In this document: piece by piece, positions 21,500-32,480 of the stretch | Position numbering within the stretch: the first letter of the stretch is position 1 | Layout: each line of letters begins with the position of its first letter | Source of the DNA: Cordylochernes scorpioides | Taxonomy: Eukaryota > Arthropoda > Arachnida > Pseudoscorpiones > Chernetidae | Length of the DNA stretch: 64,000 bases | Assembly (NCBI GenBank): GCA_030710605.1 | Contig: CP092869.1 | Location: 10,813,425-10,877,424 of the forward strand | Direction: 5' to 3' | Notes under the pieces: model-generated | Database searches by the model: none | Told to the model about the DNA's origin: nothing | The model's input: only the letters and a program-made list of their open reading frames with translations | Translations under genes and position numbers: made by a program

Positions 21500-22345
21500 T
21501 CTCTCTGGCTAATTTCTTCAACTTCTTTCTTAGACTTATGTTTATATTACATTCTACATCTAGATTTGACTCTAGAGTTCTCTCGTTACTTCCATAGTCT
21601 TTCTTGGTCTCTCTATATTTCACGCTTCAACTTTTATTTTTCTCTATAACTTATTTGTTGTCTTTTTGGTTTACTTATTCTATTTCTTCCTTGAACACTT
21701 TTGTCTTTATATCTATACCTATAATTGAATTTATACTTTCTTTGTTACTTCTATAGTCTTCCTTGATCTCTATATATTTCTCTCTTCAACTTTCATTTTG
21801 CTTTATAAACTCAGTTGTTGTTTCTCTGGATTAATTTATTCTACTTCTTATTTAGGCTTTTGTCGATTACATTCTACATCTACATTTGACTCTAGACTTC
21901 CTTTGTTAGTTCCATAGTCTTTCTTTATCTGTATATATTTCACGCTTCACTTTTATTTTGCTTTATAACTTACTTCTTGTCTCTTTTGTTTACTTATTCT
22001 ATTTCTTCCTTAGGCTTTTGTATATTACATTCTACACCTAGATTTGACTTTAGACTGTCCTCATTACTTCCATAGTCTTCCTTTATCTCTATATATTTTT
22101 CGCTTCAACTTTAATTTTGCTCTATAACTTAGTTGTTGTTTCACTGGATTCGTTTTCCTTCTTCTTTTTCCTTAGGTTTTTGTATTTTACGTTCTACACC
22201 TAGATTTGACTCTATGTTGTCCTCGTTACTTTCATAGTCTTCCTTGATCTCTATTATATTTCACGTATTCAACTTTCATTTAGCTCTACAACCTATTTGT
22301 TGCTTCTTTGCTTTACTTTCTTCTTCTTTAGGATTTTGTATGCTA
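21500..22345 (+). repeat. tandem array, about 160-bp unit, five copies
   Basis: The block ACATTCTACATCTAGATTTG recurs in diverged form at about 21549, 21712, 21868, 22027 and 22188, each followed by ATAGTCTT and CTCTATATATTTC-CGCTTCAAC. It is pyrimidine-rich and diverged, with no coding content. Confidence 0.7.
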
Positions 22346-22721
22346 TACTCTGTTATGATATACACTCAATAATCTATATTTTATTATTCCAAAATCTTTA
22401 AACAAATCAGTATTCCTCTTTGTTTTACCTCACAGCTCATTCGTTGAGTACATTGTCTACAATTTTCCTTTTAAACATATGACCTAAGCGCCATCTATAT
22501 ATCAAATTAAACTACCCAACGCCAATTTTCCCTTTAAAATACAGATTCAACAATAGCATGTTTTGTTTGAAATAGAAAATCGATTTTTTTGTGTGATAGT
22601 TTTAATGTAAATATAACTTTCTTGAAATTTAAACCTTTCACTTATCCCTATTCTTTCTGTTCGGATAATAATACTTTCTAGAGACTAAGTTATTCTTAAA
22701 AAAAAAAAAAAAAAAACACAG

Positions 22722-22995
22722 TGCTCCTCTCCCGTAAAATTAAGCGTCAAAACCTGACGCCATCTATAATGAAGATTCCATTAGATCCCGCTTGTATCTC
22801 ATGCAATAAAGTCCGCCCTAGGCTGACGATGGATATTAGACTGAAACCAAGGTCTCTAGGTGGACGCTTTTCAGTTTGCCAAAGCTGGTGTTGTGGCTTT
22901 GTCACCAATCCGATGACGCTAGTTTGCGAAGACGGTCAATAGATGGCGCCTAGTTTTGACGTTTAATTTGACGGTAGAGGCGCCCTATGCTTTTT
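22722..22995. repeat. MITE family 3, older copy
   Basis: GTGCTCCTCTCCCGTAAAAT at left and TTGACGGTAGAGGCGCC at right are the inverted ends. The loop holds a decayed hammerhead (CTGACGATGG...ACTGAAAC at 22823-22846). It is more diverged than 6975-7376. Confidence 0.65.
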
Positions 22996-23419
22996 AAAAT
23001 CAATTTCCTCCCGGAAAAATGTCCACCTATAATTATTCTTGTTACTGCTGAAATAAACCGTAGGTGCTATTCAAAATGGCGAGTTCTTAGAACATATACT
23101 GATCGTTTCCTTAGGTGATAAAACTGGGCCTCTAGCTTTCAAACTAATTATCTTTTCTTCATTGCCCTCTCTCTCTCTCTCTAACTCAATAAAACAACTT
23201 GAGGTAAAAGAAATCTAGATATAGACATCTGCCTAATATTTACCTGGCAAAACAAAGTTTTTTTCCCACCCTACGAGAATGAATGATAGTCACTGAAACG
23301 TCTAAAGAACAAAAGATTCCAATTATGAGGCGAGTTGGTGTCTTCTCAAAAATAAAATAAAATGTATTTCTCAGTTATTCCTTTTTAACTGTTTTCTTAT
23401 TTTGTTCGAATAAATAAGC

Positions 23420-24709
23420 TTGAGGGATGAGTCTATTTTAATTACATTTATTTCAAGCTTTATAGGAGAAGTACTAAAGATCAAACCTGAATCTGACCGC
23501 ATCATGGTGTCTTTTGACGTGCAAGCCTTATACCCCAGCCTTCCACATCCTCTGATCATAAGTGATACAGTAGAACTTCTGCAGGAACAGCATATTGATA
23601 CAGATATCATCCAAAAAATCACACAACTAATTTCCATATGTCTAGATAACTGCATATTCACATATAACTCCGAATCATTCAGGCAAGCAAAAGGGTCCCC
23701 AATGGGAAGCCCTCTATCGACCACAATTGCTGAGATCTCTATGCGCGCAATAGACCGAAGGATTACCACCAATTTCCCCCATGATATATTCTTTTGGCGC
23801 AGGTACATTGATGACATCTTTTGCATTTGCACCACCACCAAAACCGATGACATCCTCTACAATCTAAACAATTATCACCCTGATCTTCACTTCACCGTTG
23901 AAAAAGAAACCAATAATACCCTTCCATTTCTCGACGTTAAAATCATCCGGCACCAACATGAATTGCACACCACCGTTTATTATAAACCATCCTTCCGTCC
24001 TAATTATGTTCAATACTCGTCCATCTGTCCTATCAGTCACAAAATCAACACAGTCATTGCTCTATCAAAACGAGTCCATACCCACTGCTCCCTCCAGATG
24101 TACAAGAACCTCGAAACACAGAACATATTAGCTAACCTCAGGGACTGCGCATACCCGATATCCTTTATATTGCGACACTTTTATGACCCAACTAAAAAGA
24201 CACAGTCTCCAATATACAGATCTATTTGCAATATGCCATATTCACCATTATCCTCCACAATAGCGAGATTCTTATTGAAATTTGGAATCAAAACCTACTT
24301 CACCTGCGCACCTACCTCTGGATCCCTTCTCCGAAACCAGATCATGAAACTCAATGAACCTAACAGCACACCACGAAACGCTATTTACTCCATAGAATGT
24401 ATGAACTGCCCAAAAGTCTACGTAGGCGAAACCGGGAGACATGTCAATATCAGAATTCATGAACACAAAAGAAATATTGATAACTTAGACCATAGATCCT
24501 TAATAGTACAGCACATAAATGAAACTGGCCATTCCTTCAACATTACATCACCGAAAATTCACTATTCTAATATTGCCAACAAACACCAAAGACTAATCAT
24601 AGAATCTATCCTATCAAGCAAATTCCATAGCCTCAATAGAAAAATTGATTTACCTGAAATATACAATGTAATATTCCCTGCAGCCACCAAACCCCCCTCG
24701 GTATCATGA
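23420..24709 (+). CDS. Penelope-like reverse transcriptase with GIY-YIG endonuclease
   Basis: An uninterrupted frame of 429 codons. RT motif A is FDVQALYPSLP (residues 32-42), motif B KGSPMGSPLS (91-100), motif C YIDD (129-132) and the next block PFLDVK (169-174). The C-terminal GIY-YIG nuclease follows: IYSIECMNC (322-330), VYVGETGR (333-340), IHEHKR and E395. The N-terminal third of the RT is missing and the first ATG lies in the inverted terminal repeat, so the start is accidental and the protein is a truncated copy. The intact frame and catalytic residues suggest a recent insertion. Family placement is firm; the subclade (Penelope, Neptune or other) is not. Confidence 0.93.
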   Translation: MRDESILITFISSFIGEVLKIKPESDRIMVSFDVQALYPSLPHPLIISDTVELLQEQHIDTDIIQKITQLISICLDNCIFTYNSESFRQAKGSPMGSPLSTTIAEISMRAIDRRITTNFPHDIFFWRRYIDDIFCICTTTKTDDILYNLNNYHPDLHFTVEKETNNTLPFLDVKIIRHQHELHTTVYYKPSFRPNYVQYSSICPISHKINTVIALSKRVHTHCSLQMYKNLETQNILANLRDCAYPISFILRHFYDPTKKTQSPIYRSICNMPYSPLSSTIARFLLKFGIKTYFTCAPTSGSLLRNQIMKLNEPNSTPRNAIYSIECMNCPKVYVGETGRHVNIRIHEHKRNIDNLDHRSLIVQHINETGHSFNITSPKIHYSNIANKHQRLIIESILSSKFHSLNRKIDLPEIYNVIFPAATKPPSVS

Positions 24710-24887
24710 ACTCTGCGATTCAACAAATAATCTTTTATTTCCGATAATTCAATGGGCTAAACGGCCATCTTTTTCAAAGATCTCATCCCCTCCCGCGGCA
24801 AGCCTCGTATTACACTCGAGACACAGGCGTCTCTCAAATGTTTATATAGATTAGATTTGAAAACTTTAGTAGCTAATATAATTTGTC

Positions 24888-24913
24888 CTGTCGAAGGGCG
24901 GTTGAGCCCGAAA
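24888..24913 (+). ncRNA. hammerhead-like core in the Penelope element tail
   Basis: CTGTCGA, stem GGGC-GGTTGA-GCCC, GAAA. Compared with the hammerhead core CTGANGA there are two changes, but stem II and GAAA are kept. Hammerheads are known from Penelope-like elements. Confidence 0.5.
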
Positions 24914-24982
24914 GCTTGAAATAAATGTAATTAAAAGAGACTCATCCCTCAAGCTTATTTATTCGAACATAATATTATGGGA

Positions 24983-25440
24983 TTACCTATTAATTGTTTT
25001 CTTATTTCTGAAACACACTGAATCTAATTCTGAAATAACATAATCATTATTTTTGTAAAAAAATAAATGTACTGGCAATGTGTTTCTTTTTAAAAAAGCA
25101 TCGAATATTATCTCTACATACCTTACTGCAATGATATAAGTTGTTGATTCAGAGAAAAACACAGCTACATCATCCAATAGGAAGTCACTGAAACGTCAGG
25201 AGTTAAATGAATCATAGATTGATGTGGCTGTGTTTTCTTTTGAAACTACTTATAACCAACAATGATCTTCAGAAAAGTTCTTGAAAGGGAAGGCTTGGCT
25301 CAATAACTTATATCATTGCAGTAAGGTCTGTAGAGATAATATTTGATGATTTTTCAAAAAGAAACACATTGCCAGTAAATTTATTTGTTGCAAATTTTAT
25401 CGATAGATGGCAATTGAATTTATAAATTCAATTGAATAAT
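24983..25440. repeat. MITE, ACTGGCAATG-end family
   Basis: Inverted ends AAATAAATGTACTGGCAATG and CATTGCCAGTAAATTTATT, with GATAGATGGCAATTGAATTT beyond the right end. Inner TGCAATGATATAAGTT and its complement AACTTATATCATTGCAGTAA. A fuller copy is at 53180-53545. Confidence 0.65.
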
Positions 25441-25547
25441 AATTATTTGTTTTAGGTTATTGTGTGTTTATTTAAGTTTACCTTGTGAGCAAGACTTCAA
25501 GGCAAGATGGAATATGAGGAATCAAGAGTACATTCAGAGTAGTTCAA

Positions 25548-25850
25548 CTTCGCCTTTTCTGGTCCCAAGCCCGGATGAAAAAGGAGGAGGGGGAGCAGTA
25601 ACAAGCTCATTAAAAAACCTGGGCTCAGCTGGTCCGGCTGATAGTACCCTGTAAGGGCTCCTAATCCAGGGATACAGGATGAGCAGCATCTGTACTCCAT
25701 GTTTGGAGAGGCTGCAAATGGCGTCTTTTCCTCGTGTCAGAGGTGGCCATTTATTTTGGAGCTAAGTTGGCCTGCCACTAAGTAGTGCTCCCAGTCTTAA
25801 TGACAAAGGCAGACGCTTTCTATTTCTCCCAGTGTGGAGATAAGAAAGAA
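25548..25850 (+). repeat. repeat S
   Basis: CGCCTTTTCTGGTCCCAAGC through GATAGTACCCTGTAAGG to GATAAGAAAGAAGAAAA, in the same layout as 8820-9135. Confidence 0.65.
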
Positions 25851-25894
25851 GAAAACCTTTCCTAATACCGATCTATATGGTGTTCAGTCTCTCT

Positions 25895-26235
25895 TATCTA
25901 TACTCATGGACAAAACTTTAGGAAGTTGTACCTTTTACCATGTATATCGGGATTCAGGCAATAACTCTGAAAAATATTACAGTGATCTTTATTGAAGACA
26001 CACGAGATAACCAATATTCACTCATGGACAAAACTTGAGGAAGTTGTACCTTTTAACATGTATATCGGAATTCAGACAATAACTCTGAAAGACATTACAG
26101 TGATCTTTATTGAAGACACACCTGATAACCAAGTGTAAACAAACTCGCCTCTGTCTTAAAAAAAAAAAAAAGATAGATCCCTTAGGACATCAAAGATTTT
26201 CAACTTACTTATGTTTTGTCCATAAGTGTCTATCT
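25895..26235. repeat. Tc1-type MITE, duplicated end
   Basis: Two copies of the CTCATGGACAAAACTT...TATCGGGATTCAG end unit (25912 and 26028). Then TTATGTTTTGTCCATAAGTG closes the element at right. Confidence 0.6.
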
Positions 26236-26739
26236 ATCTACTTTCACCTACTTGTATTTTTTTTTTTGTCAAAAGATGATTTTTTCCTGTAGACTTATGA
26301 ACATGAAAAGGAATTCAAAATTAAGGAAATAAGAATATTCTCCTCTTATTCTTGCAATACTGCTGGGAGGTTTCATCATTTATAAGCCAGGACCTCTCAA
26401 TATATTCTACATCGCAAAAAGAACACACAGTATAAAAGGTTTTATTTATAAAAAGAAAACTTTTAGATACAAATAGTTTCTAATATAATATGTTTGAAAT
26501 ACCTATATTATAAATCACCCTTTTCAAATAATATAATAACCGTATACAACATATTGTGTTGTTGCCAAAGATTCCATTTTTAATTTATACAACTATAGCT
26601 AAACCAAAAGCAACCTCGATGTTTATACTAAGTGGATATCACATAGCAGAGAGATAGAGAATTCAGAGATAGCAATGTTCCTATCTTTTCTATTCACGGA
26701 GTGTTATATAAATAAAACGAAATTGTTTAATAATATTGT

Positions 26740-27270
26740 TGCGTTGTTGGTTAACAAAGAATAACTTCCGTGGGTACAAAGGATCTTTAGGACTTTATTT
26801 AAGTCTAATCGATAAAATAATTACAGAAGAGCGCAAAAATAAAACAACAATAAAGAACACAGCAGTTACAAACTCACCAACTGCAGCACGGTGAGGGAAA
26901 GCAGGAGCAGAACAGGAGACAGAAGTTCGTAGAACCTTCTAGAATCTTCCAGGAAGTACACCGGCGTCGGCGGTAATCAGCAGTCTGACCTCTTGAGACA
27001 GCAGCTTGCTTGGAGTACACCACGTAGCTTCGTTCTTCGACCTTTCTTTTATCTTTATTCTCCACCTGGCATGAGTTTCTCATCCCTATATATCCCGGAG
27101 TAGATCTTTCCAGAACGGTCACGGTTGGTCAGCCAATCAGAAAGCCGCCAGCACCGAGCGTTGCGCAATAGCTGTAGATTGGCCAATCAGTTGTCTTCCG
27201 CTTTTTCTACATGATTCTTAAACGCTCTAGAACATTCTCTCTCCATCTAAAATGTGCTTTTATTTCTACG
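26740..27270 (-). promoter_or_regulatory. solo-LTR-like segment flanked by a 12-bp direct repeat
   Basis: On the minus strand there are CCAAT/ATTGG boxes (GATTGGCCAATC and CTGATTGGCTGACC), a TATA-like GGGATATATAGGG, and farther on AATAAAG. This is the order expected of a retroviral-type LTR or a promoter-bearing insert. The identical 12-mer TAATAATATTGT lies at both borders (26728-26739 and 27271-27282). The ends are not TG...CA and the repeat is longer than LTR target duplications, so the class is open. Confidence 0.45.
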
Positions 27271-27284
27271 TAATAATATTGTCA

Positions 27285-27740
27285 CGCAGAAAATTAGGGA
27301 AGACAAACTTCAGAATGACACGGTAATTTTTTTTTTAAGGCAAGCACAAAAATCAACATTTATAAGATACATGATAAGCATTGAGGAAATTTTCCACAGT
27401 AACAAAATATAAATAATAATAAAATAATAATAATATGTACATATAATAAATACTTTTCTACATAGCTCCTTCCCTATGGGAGCTGTGACTCACAGCTTGT
27501 AAATATTGTAGATACTGACATGGATATAACGTGCTTCTGCCAAGATTCCCTCTGAGTCTTGAAACTTTGTCCCTAGTAGCTTCACATATTTTCTCTTGCA
27601 GCGTGAAGAGCAGCTTCGGCTTCATATCATCAATAGAGACATCGTCTTCTTCTAGGGAGGTCTTGGCTTTGACACGGCGGTGGAATCCTGGAGCCAGTCT
27701 TGAAAAATTTAAATTACAGCACCCATGGTGTCGAGGTCTT
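27285..27740 (-). pseudogene. retroelement 3' end with open C-terminal segment
   Basis: The minus frame reads APGFHRRVKAKTSLEEDDVS, then KPKLLFTLQEKICEATRDK and RGNLGRSTLYP to TAG, followed by the CTTAAA...TCATTCTGAAGTTTG terminal block. A half copy of the upstream part lies at 48130-48200. I do not recognise the protein domain. Confidence 0.4.
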
Positions 27741-28170
27741 CTCAGCGATCCTCAGTTTGTCTTCCCTAATATACCCAGCATCTCCATTAAACTCCACTTC
27801 TCTCTCCACGATACATTACAGATAACTTCATTAAATCAACTTCCATCATTGCTTAACATATTGTAAATAATTACCTTGCGATTTCTTCTATCTGTTTATG
27901 TTGTCGCTTATTTATTTAATGTACGTATGTTTATTCAATGCTCTTTTTCTTAATTGTTTATTTTATTTTTGATAATTCTGTTACCTACTCTACTACAATT
28001 ATTGTAAAAAGTTTCGCGCGTAATTATCCAGATCGGATATAGCGTGTCTTGTTTGCAACTGGTAATAAATAAATAATCACCACAAAAATATAACGTAAAA
28101 AATAGGAAAGACAAACTTCAGGATGACACGGTAATTTATTTAAGGTAAGAACAAATCAACATTTATAAGA

Positions 28171-28520
28171 TACTAGACGGGTGACCCGGGCTTCGCCCCG
28201 GGATTGACCCGTGTGCATATCTACCCGAGTGATATATATTTAGATAAGATTTTTTAAATAATTGTTTGTTATTAGCATTATCTATTTGTTTGCATCAGCA
28301 TAATTTAATCTAATCTTTGATAGAGGGCGCTGTTCGTGAGCTAAGTAGAATAATTTGAATATATAGTTTTAATAATTGATTTATGTATTTTTTGAAATAG
28401 CCTATCGTTTTCCCCGTATTTTTTTACCTATGTATGGAAATATTGGTTTGAATTAGTGAACTACTGCGAATTTGTATACCGGACATACAAACATACAAAC
28501 ATTCATTTTTATATATAGAG
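28171..28520 (-). mobile_element. short Helitron-type element
   Basis: Plus-side text CTAGACGGGTGACCCGGGCTTCGCCCCGGG at left (the 3' hairpin on minus) and CATTCATTTTTATATATAGAGA at right (the 5' end on minus), with the TTCGAATTAGTGAACTACTGC-like subterminal block. The 5' border is not the clean A|TC, so the end is approximate. Confidence 0.6.
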
Positions 28521-28794
28521 ACAAGATAAGCAATGAGGGAAGTTTTTAGATTGGCAAAATATAAATAATAAGTTCATGTGATAAATACTTTGCTACAATA
28601 TAGTTCTAGTACATCGTAATATAGTTCTATGAAACACACAGTTAACAGTCACTACCTTGTTCTGTACGGTTCAGGAATCCTGGTTACTGACAGTTGACAA
28701 TCTATACTTACAAGAGAAAAACATTTCTTGATCGCACAACTGAAATTTGCTGATAGCTTGCGCCATCTGTCGGAAAAGACATCAACTAATCATT

Positions 28795-28870
28795 GAAAAT
28801 TTCAATTAACCCTTAACTAGACGGGTGATTTTTTCTTACGTAACTGGACGGGTTGGGTCGATTCAACACA
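28795..28870. repeat. piggyBac-like terminus
   Basis: TTAACCCTTAACTAGACGGG begins with the TTAA-CCC signature of piggyBac ends, and an inner ACTGGACGGG repeats the motif. A related piggyBac remnant is at 34204-34325. Confidence 0.35.
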
Positions 28871-29214
28871 CTTATGTAACAAAGTTTAAACTTTGTGCTT
28901 TTCGGGACTTCAAATCACTTATGTAAATTTATAAAATAAGCGCTAAATGATGATTGAAATCAATATTCAAAGAATATTCAATGAATACAAATGTTAACAT
29001 AGAGATTTTGACGTTCAAAAATTTTGAATATTATCTATTTACAGATTTCACAAGTATTTATGCAAAAAATATATATATAGCAAGCCATCAGCAACTTACA
29101 CAATCAGATGTTTATAATAAAGACACCCGATTCCATCACAATTTAATTTTTCCACTTTTTATTATATAGTTTTTTTTGCGTTATCAAGCCCTTTTGGCAC
29201 TGAATACGAATCCT

Positions 29215-29450
29215 TGATTTTTCAGAAATGCTTTGGGACCAGATATTAAGGTTGTTGAGTTATACAAGCCCACCTTCAATATCAAACAAGCCAGACAAAT
29301 CTTTCTCAAGAACAATATTCCCAAGGACCTGAGGACCCAACGACATCAATATAAATTGTAAATGAACAAACCCTGTACATCCCCCACAGTATATTGTAAA
29401 TATGATGATCTAGGTTGCTCTTTTTGAGCGGTGGCACCTAATAAACTTAT
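29215..29450 (+). pseudogene. unrecognised ORF fragment with AATAAA tail
   Basis: After TTGATTTTTCAG the plus frame reads RNALGPDIKVVELYKPTFNI, then KQARQIFLKNNIPKDLRTQR to TAA. About 80 bp beyond is GAGCGGTGGCACCTAATAAA. That tail also occurs at 34895-34930, so this is a repeated element. It resembles no family I can name. Confidence 0.35.
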
Positions 29451-29529
29451 TTGGAAACTGTTGAGCTATAGCCTAAAACACGTTGACAAAGATAAACAGC
29501 CTGAGCAACGTGAATGATTGAATTTTCTT

Positions 29530-29629
29530 NNNNNNNNNNNNNNNNNNNNNNNNNNNNNNNNNNNNNNNNNNNNNNNNNNNNNNNNNNNNNNNNNNNNNNN
29601 NNNNNNNNNNNNNNNNNNNNNNNNNNNNN
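29530..29629. other. assembly gap (100 N)
   Basis: A run of 100 undetermined bases, a conventional gap size. It sits 28 bp beyond the donor of the gene B central exon. Confidence 0.99.
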
Positions 29630-29656
29630 GGGAAAAAGAGAAATAAATGGACATAC

Positions 29657-29854
29657 CTCGTACAGAGATTTCACCATCTCATTACCCAAGATGGCCACGT
29701 CACCGTGTATCCTGTAAACCAACTGTAGGTCCAAATTATTCAGCTTCTTTCGGATGACAAAATCTACGAAGTTGAAATCAATATCATGAGCAAACAAGCA
29801 CTTTGATTTTGGAAGATCTGGGAGCTGAGATGTCGGATGTCTCTCGAAAATTGC
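29657..29854 (-). CDS. Atg8/LC3-like gene B, central exon
   Basis: This is a 198-bp, 66-codon open exon between a strong acceptor (TTTTGTTCAG) and a GTATGT donor, both phase 0. It begins AIFERHPTSQLPDLPKSK, followed by VIRKKLNN, LVYRIHGDVA and KSLYE. The 66-residue length equals the GABARAP exon as I recall it, and the basic IRK-K block that helps Atg8 bind its E1/E2 and LIR partners is kept. The acceptor side joins in frame to the N-terminal exon at 32039-32125. The 100-N gap begins 28 bp beyond the exon end, so the C-terminal exon may be hidden in the gap or lost in the downstream repeats. Confidence 0.75.
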
Positions 29855-29949
29855 CTGAACAAAACAAGGATAGATTAGTAAATGATTTCAAAAGCATCTC
29901 CTGATCGTGCAATTGGAATTTGCTGATTCAGCCTCAATCTTCTACTTCT

Positions 29950-30300
29950 TCTTTCTTATCTTAACTCAATCATATTAGGGTATCAAGTTGTGACCCTTGA
30001 TAATGTCTGTTTGACAACCATCATGACTGGGTGAAATAGAATGCGTCTGCCTTTGTCATTAAGACTCGGAGCACTACTCAGTGGCAGGCCGACTTAGCTC
30101 CAAAAGAAATGGCCGCCTCTTATATAAGGAACAGACGCCATGTGCAGCTACTCCTAACATGGAGTACAAACACTACTCATCCTGTATCCCTGGATCAGGA
30201 GCCCTTACAGGGTACTATCAGCCGGGCCAACTGAACCCAGTTTTTTTTACCCAGCTTGTTACTTATCCCCCTCCTCCTTTTTCATCCAGGCATGAGACCG
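29950..30300 (-). repeat. repeat S, inverted partner
   Basis: TTCTTTCTTATCTTAACTCA through CAGGGTACTATCAGCCGGG, the reverse orientation of 30360-30725. The two form an inverted pair around an AT-rich 60-bp spacer. Confidence 0.6.
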
Positions 30301-30359
30301 GCAAAGGTGGAGTCAGCCTCAATCTAAATAAATATAAAATAATTAAATTTATATTAACG

Positions 30360-30725
30360 TTTTTAACTCGGCCTTTTCCGGTCCCAAACCCGGATGAAAA
30401 AGAGGAGGGGATCAGTAACAAGCTCGCTAAAAAACCTGGGTTCAGCAGGCCCGGCTGATAGTACCCTGTAAGGGCTCCTAATCCAGGGATACAGGATGAG
30501 CAGCGTTTGTACTCCATGTTAGGAGCGACTGCACATGGCGTCTGTTCCTCATGTCACAGGTGGCCAATTCTTTTGGAGCTAAGTCGGCCTGCCACTGAGT
30601 AGTGCTCCCAGTCTCAATGACAAAGGCAGACGCATTCTATTTCACCCAGCCATGATGGTTGTGAAGTCTCAATTTTTACAAACCTGATACCCTAATATTA
30701 TTGATTGGAGATAAGAAAGAAGGAG
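30360..30725 (+). repeat. repeat S, full length
   Basis: From CTCGGCCTTTTCCGGTCCC to the tail GGAGATAAGAAAGAAGGAG. This is the most complete copy of the family here, about 365 bp. Confidence 0.65.
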
Positions 30726-31082
30726 ATATTAACGTATATATATAGTTTATATATAAACAAATATACTAGAGTAAAACATCAACACAATAATGAATCGATA
30801 TATTCATGAAAATTCTTTAATTGAAATACAAATATGATATTTTCAAACCATTCAGCAACCTTTAATAGATATATATTTTGATGATAAAACTCTCTATATA
30901 TTATTTAACATAGGCAGCTGAACAATTATTAGTAAATTTCTTCGCAAAATTGAAAATACTATGACGAGAGTGTTCAATTAATATAAAAATATAGAACGAG
31001 CTTTTTTTTTTCAATAATGCAGATTCCTGGAAGGTAGAACGCCAAATACCCAGGATATACAGCTTACTAGTAAAGACTAGTT

Positions 31083-31367
31083 CTTCAAATTAAATATTCT
31101 TCGGCCAGTAAATATTTTTTATTGTCACTACTTTTAGACAAAAATATTTCGTCCTCGTCAGGAGCAAACAAAAATTAAAACATTTGGCAAAGCGTTAAAA
31201 ATTATTCTATAATAATATATAAAAATTCTATTATATAGAATAATTTTAGCGCCTTGCAAAATGCTTTAATTTTTGTTCGCTCCTGATGAGGACAAAAGAT
31301 TTTTGTCGAAACGTTGAGACAATAAAAATATTTACTGGCCGAAGTGTCCTTAATTTGAAGAACTATG
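31083..31367. repeat. palindromic repeat, GGCCAGTAAATATTT family
   Basis: TTCTTCAAATTAAATATTCT-CGGCCAGTAAATATT at left and AATATTTACTGGCCGAAG...AATTTGAAGAAC at right. The arms carry opposed hammerhead-like cores. Pieces of the family are at 34640-34785, 52170-52230, 56810-56930 and 57150-57230. Confidence 0.7.
31283..31312 (+). ncRNA. hammerhead core, CTGATGA...GAAAC
   Basis: CTGATGA, then stem II (GACAAAA-GAT-TTTTGTC) and GAAAC. All invariant core bases are present. Stem III and the cleavage triplet (GTT) are compressed, as if adapted to act in dimers. The mirror copy at about 31127-31160 (-) is decayed. Confidence 0.55.
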
Positions 31368-32038
31368 AATACCCCCCCCCCCCCGGCCAGGTAACCTCTA
31401 TCTTTACGATAGTACAGACTAGTAACAACTAAGTTGATTGGTGAACAGAACCAGGTAACCACAAGAATTTCCATGCTGAATCAATAAGGAGACAGAAAGA
31501 TATCTCCACGTCAATAAGAAGACAGAAATACGTTGATCTTACTGTCCAAGTCAAGAATTGACACAAAATTCGTCTATATATTCATCAAACATTCAGCATA
31601 TTGCGAAAGAAATAGTACAAATGGTCCAGGCTATCAGAAACTTTCAGTTCCCTATAAGAAGATGCCTTTTTTCTTTTCTTAATTCATTACAAGAAAAAAA
31701 AAAGACAATCAGACAAATGAAGAAACATTCATTATTTTGTTTGATGATGGTTACAACGCGCTGTTACTGAAACATACACACTATTAAATTATTTTGATTA
31801 GGTCTTATTTTCTTGTATCTATAATACAATTTGTGCCTTATCATTTTCTTAATTCAGCATACTACCTATTAAGTCCTAGACACTATCCTTTTCCCCTTTT
31901 TTTTTTTCATTCTCAATCCAATTATATTTTCCATTTATTCTTAATTTATATTTAATTTAAGTTTACACACTACTTCTCCAAGAGTGTAACACTAAAGCTA
32001 AGATGATAATAGAAATTGTATTCTAATGAAATACTTAC

Positions 32039-32132
32039 CGGAACCCTATCAGGATATTCCGCTAGGATTGAGGAAGAAGTATGATGGCGTTTTTCAAATG
32101 GTATCTCTTTAAATTTGAACTCCATTCTCGAT
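32039..32132 (-). CDS. Atg8/LC3-like gene B, N-terminal exon
   Basis: From ATG 32125-32123 it encodes 29 residues (MEFKFKEIPFEKR...LAEYPDRVP), ending in CCG and a GTAAGT donor (phase 0). EFKFKE-PFEKR and YPDRVP are almost the textbook Atg8 N-terminal motifs (MKFxYKE-PFEKR...YPDRVP in animals). An acceptor-like GTATGCAG lies at 32136-32133. Alternatively, an in-frame ATG eight codons upstream (reading MKGVCRSR before the M) follows an in-frame TGA, so translation could start in this exon. This exon differs from that of gene A at many positions yet keeps the same length and phase, which argues against a recent pseudogene. The intron to 29854 is about 2.2 kb. Confidence 0.78.
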
Positions 32133-32225
32133 CTGCATACACCTTTCATTAGTCAATCTCTTGTGGGGTGGTTGCGTGCGTGGTGATGTGGCTTGTGGAA
32201 AGGCCGCTGATATGATTATAATTAT

Positions 32226-32480
32226 TTATATAAAATAAATTAATTTATTTGAAGCCCTGAAATATATAGAGAGGAAAGAAGTAACGGCCGCTGGAAGCAA
32301 GCCTTGTTGTTTAATGACGCGCGTGCCAAGAGTCCCAGATGCCGCCCGCGCATGCGTAGTGAGGTGTTCTCCCAGCTCGCGGTTGCCAAGGCGTAGTGAG
32401 GCCGCCACACTACTGCCCGTATGTGTAGTGAAGCTTTGTCCCAGTTCACGCTCGCTGGGGCAAAATGTGGTCGCCACACT
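32226..32480 (-). repeat. GC-rich element end, internally repetitive
   Basis: Repeated GCGTAGTGAGG/GTGTAGTGAAGCTTTGTCCCAG...CGCTGGGGCAAA-TGTGG units with GGTCGCCACAC. A piece recurs at 39530-39575 (AGTGAAGCTTTGTCCGCGC). Probably part of an LTR or DNA element. The overlapping minus frames are incidental. Confidence 0.4.

Larger units (their letters stand above)
23405..24967 (+). mobile_element. Penelope-like element, 5'-truncated, with inverted terminal copies
   Basis: The 54-bp segments 23405-23458 and 24914-24967 are reverse complements with one mismatch by eye (TTCGAATAAATAAGCTTGAG at the outer edge). They enclose the RT/GIY-YIG ORF and a hammerhead-like tail at 24888-24913. Inverted partial copies of the terminal repeat at the 5' side are a known feature of Penelope-like insertions. 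Confidence 0.85.
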
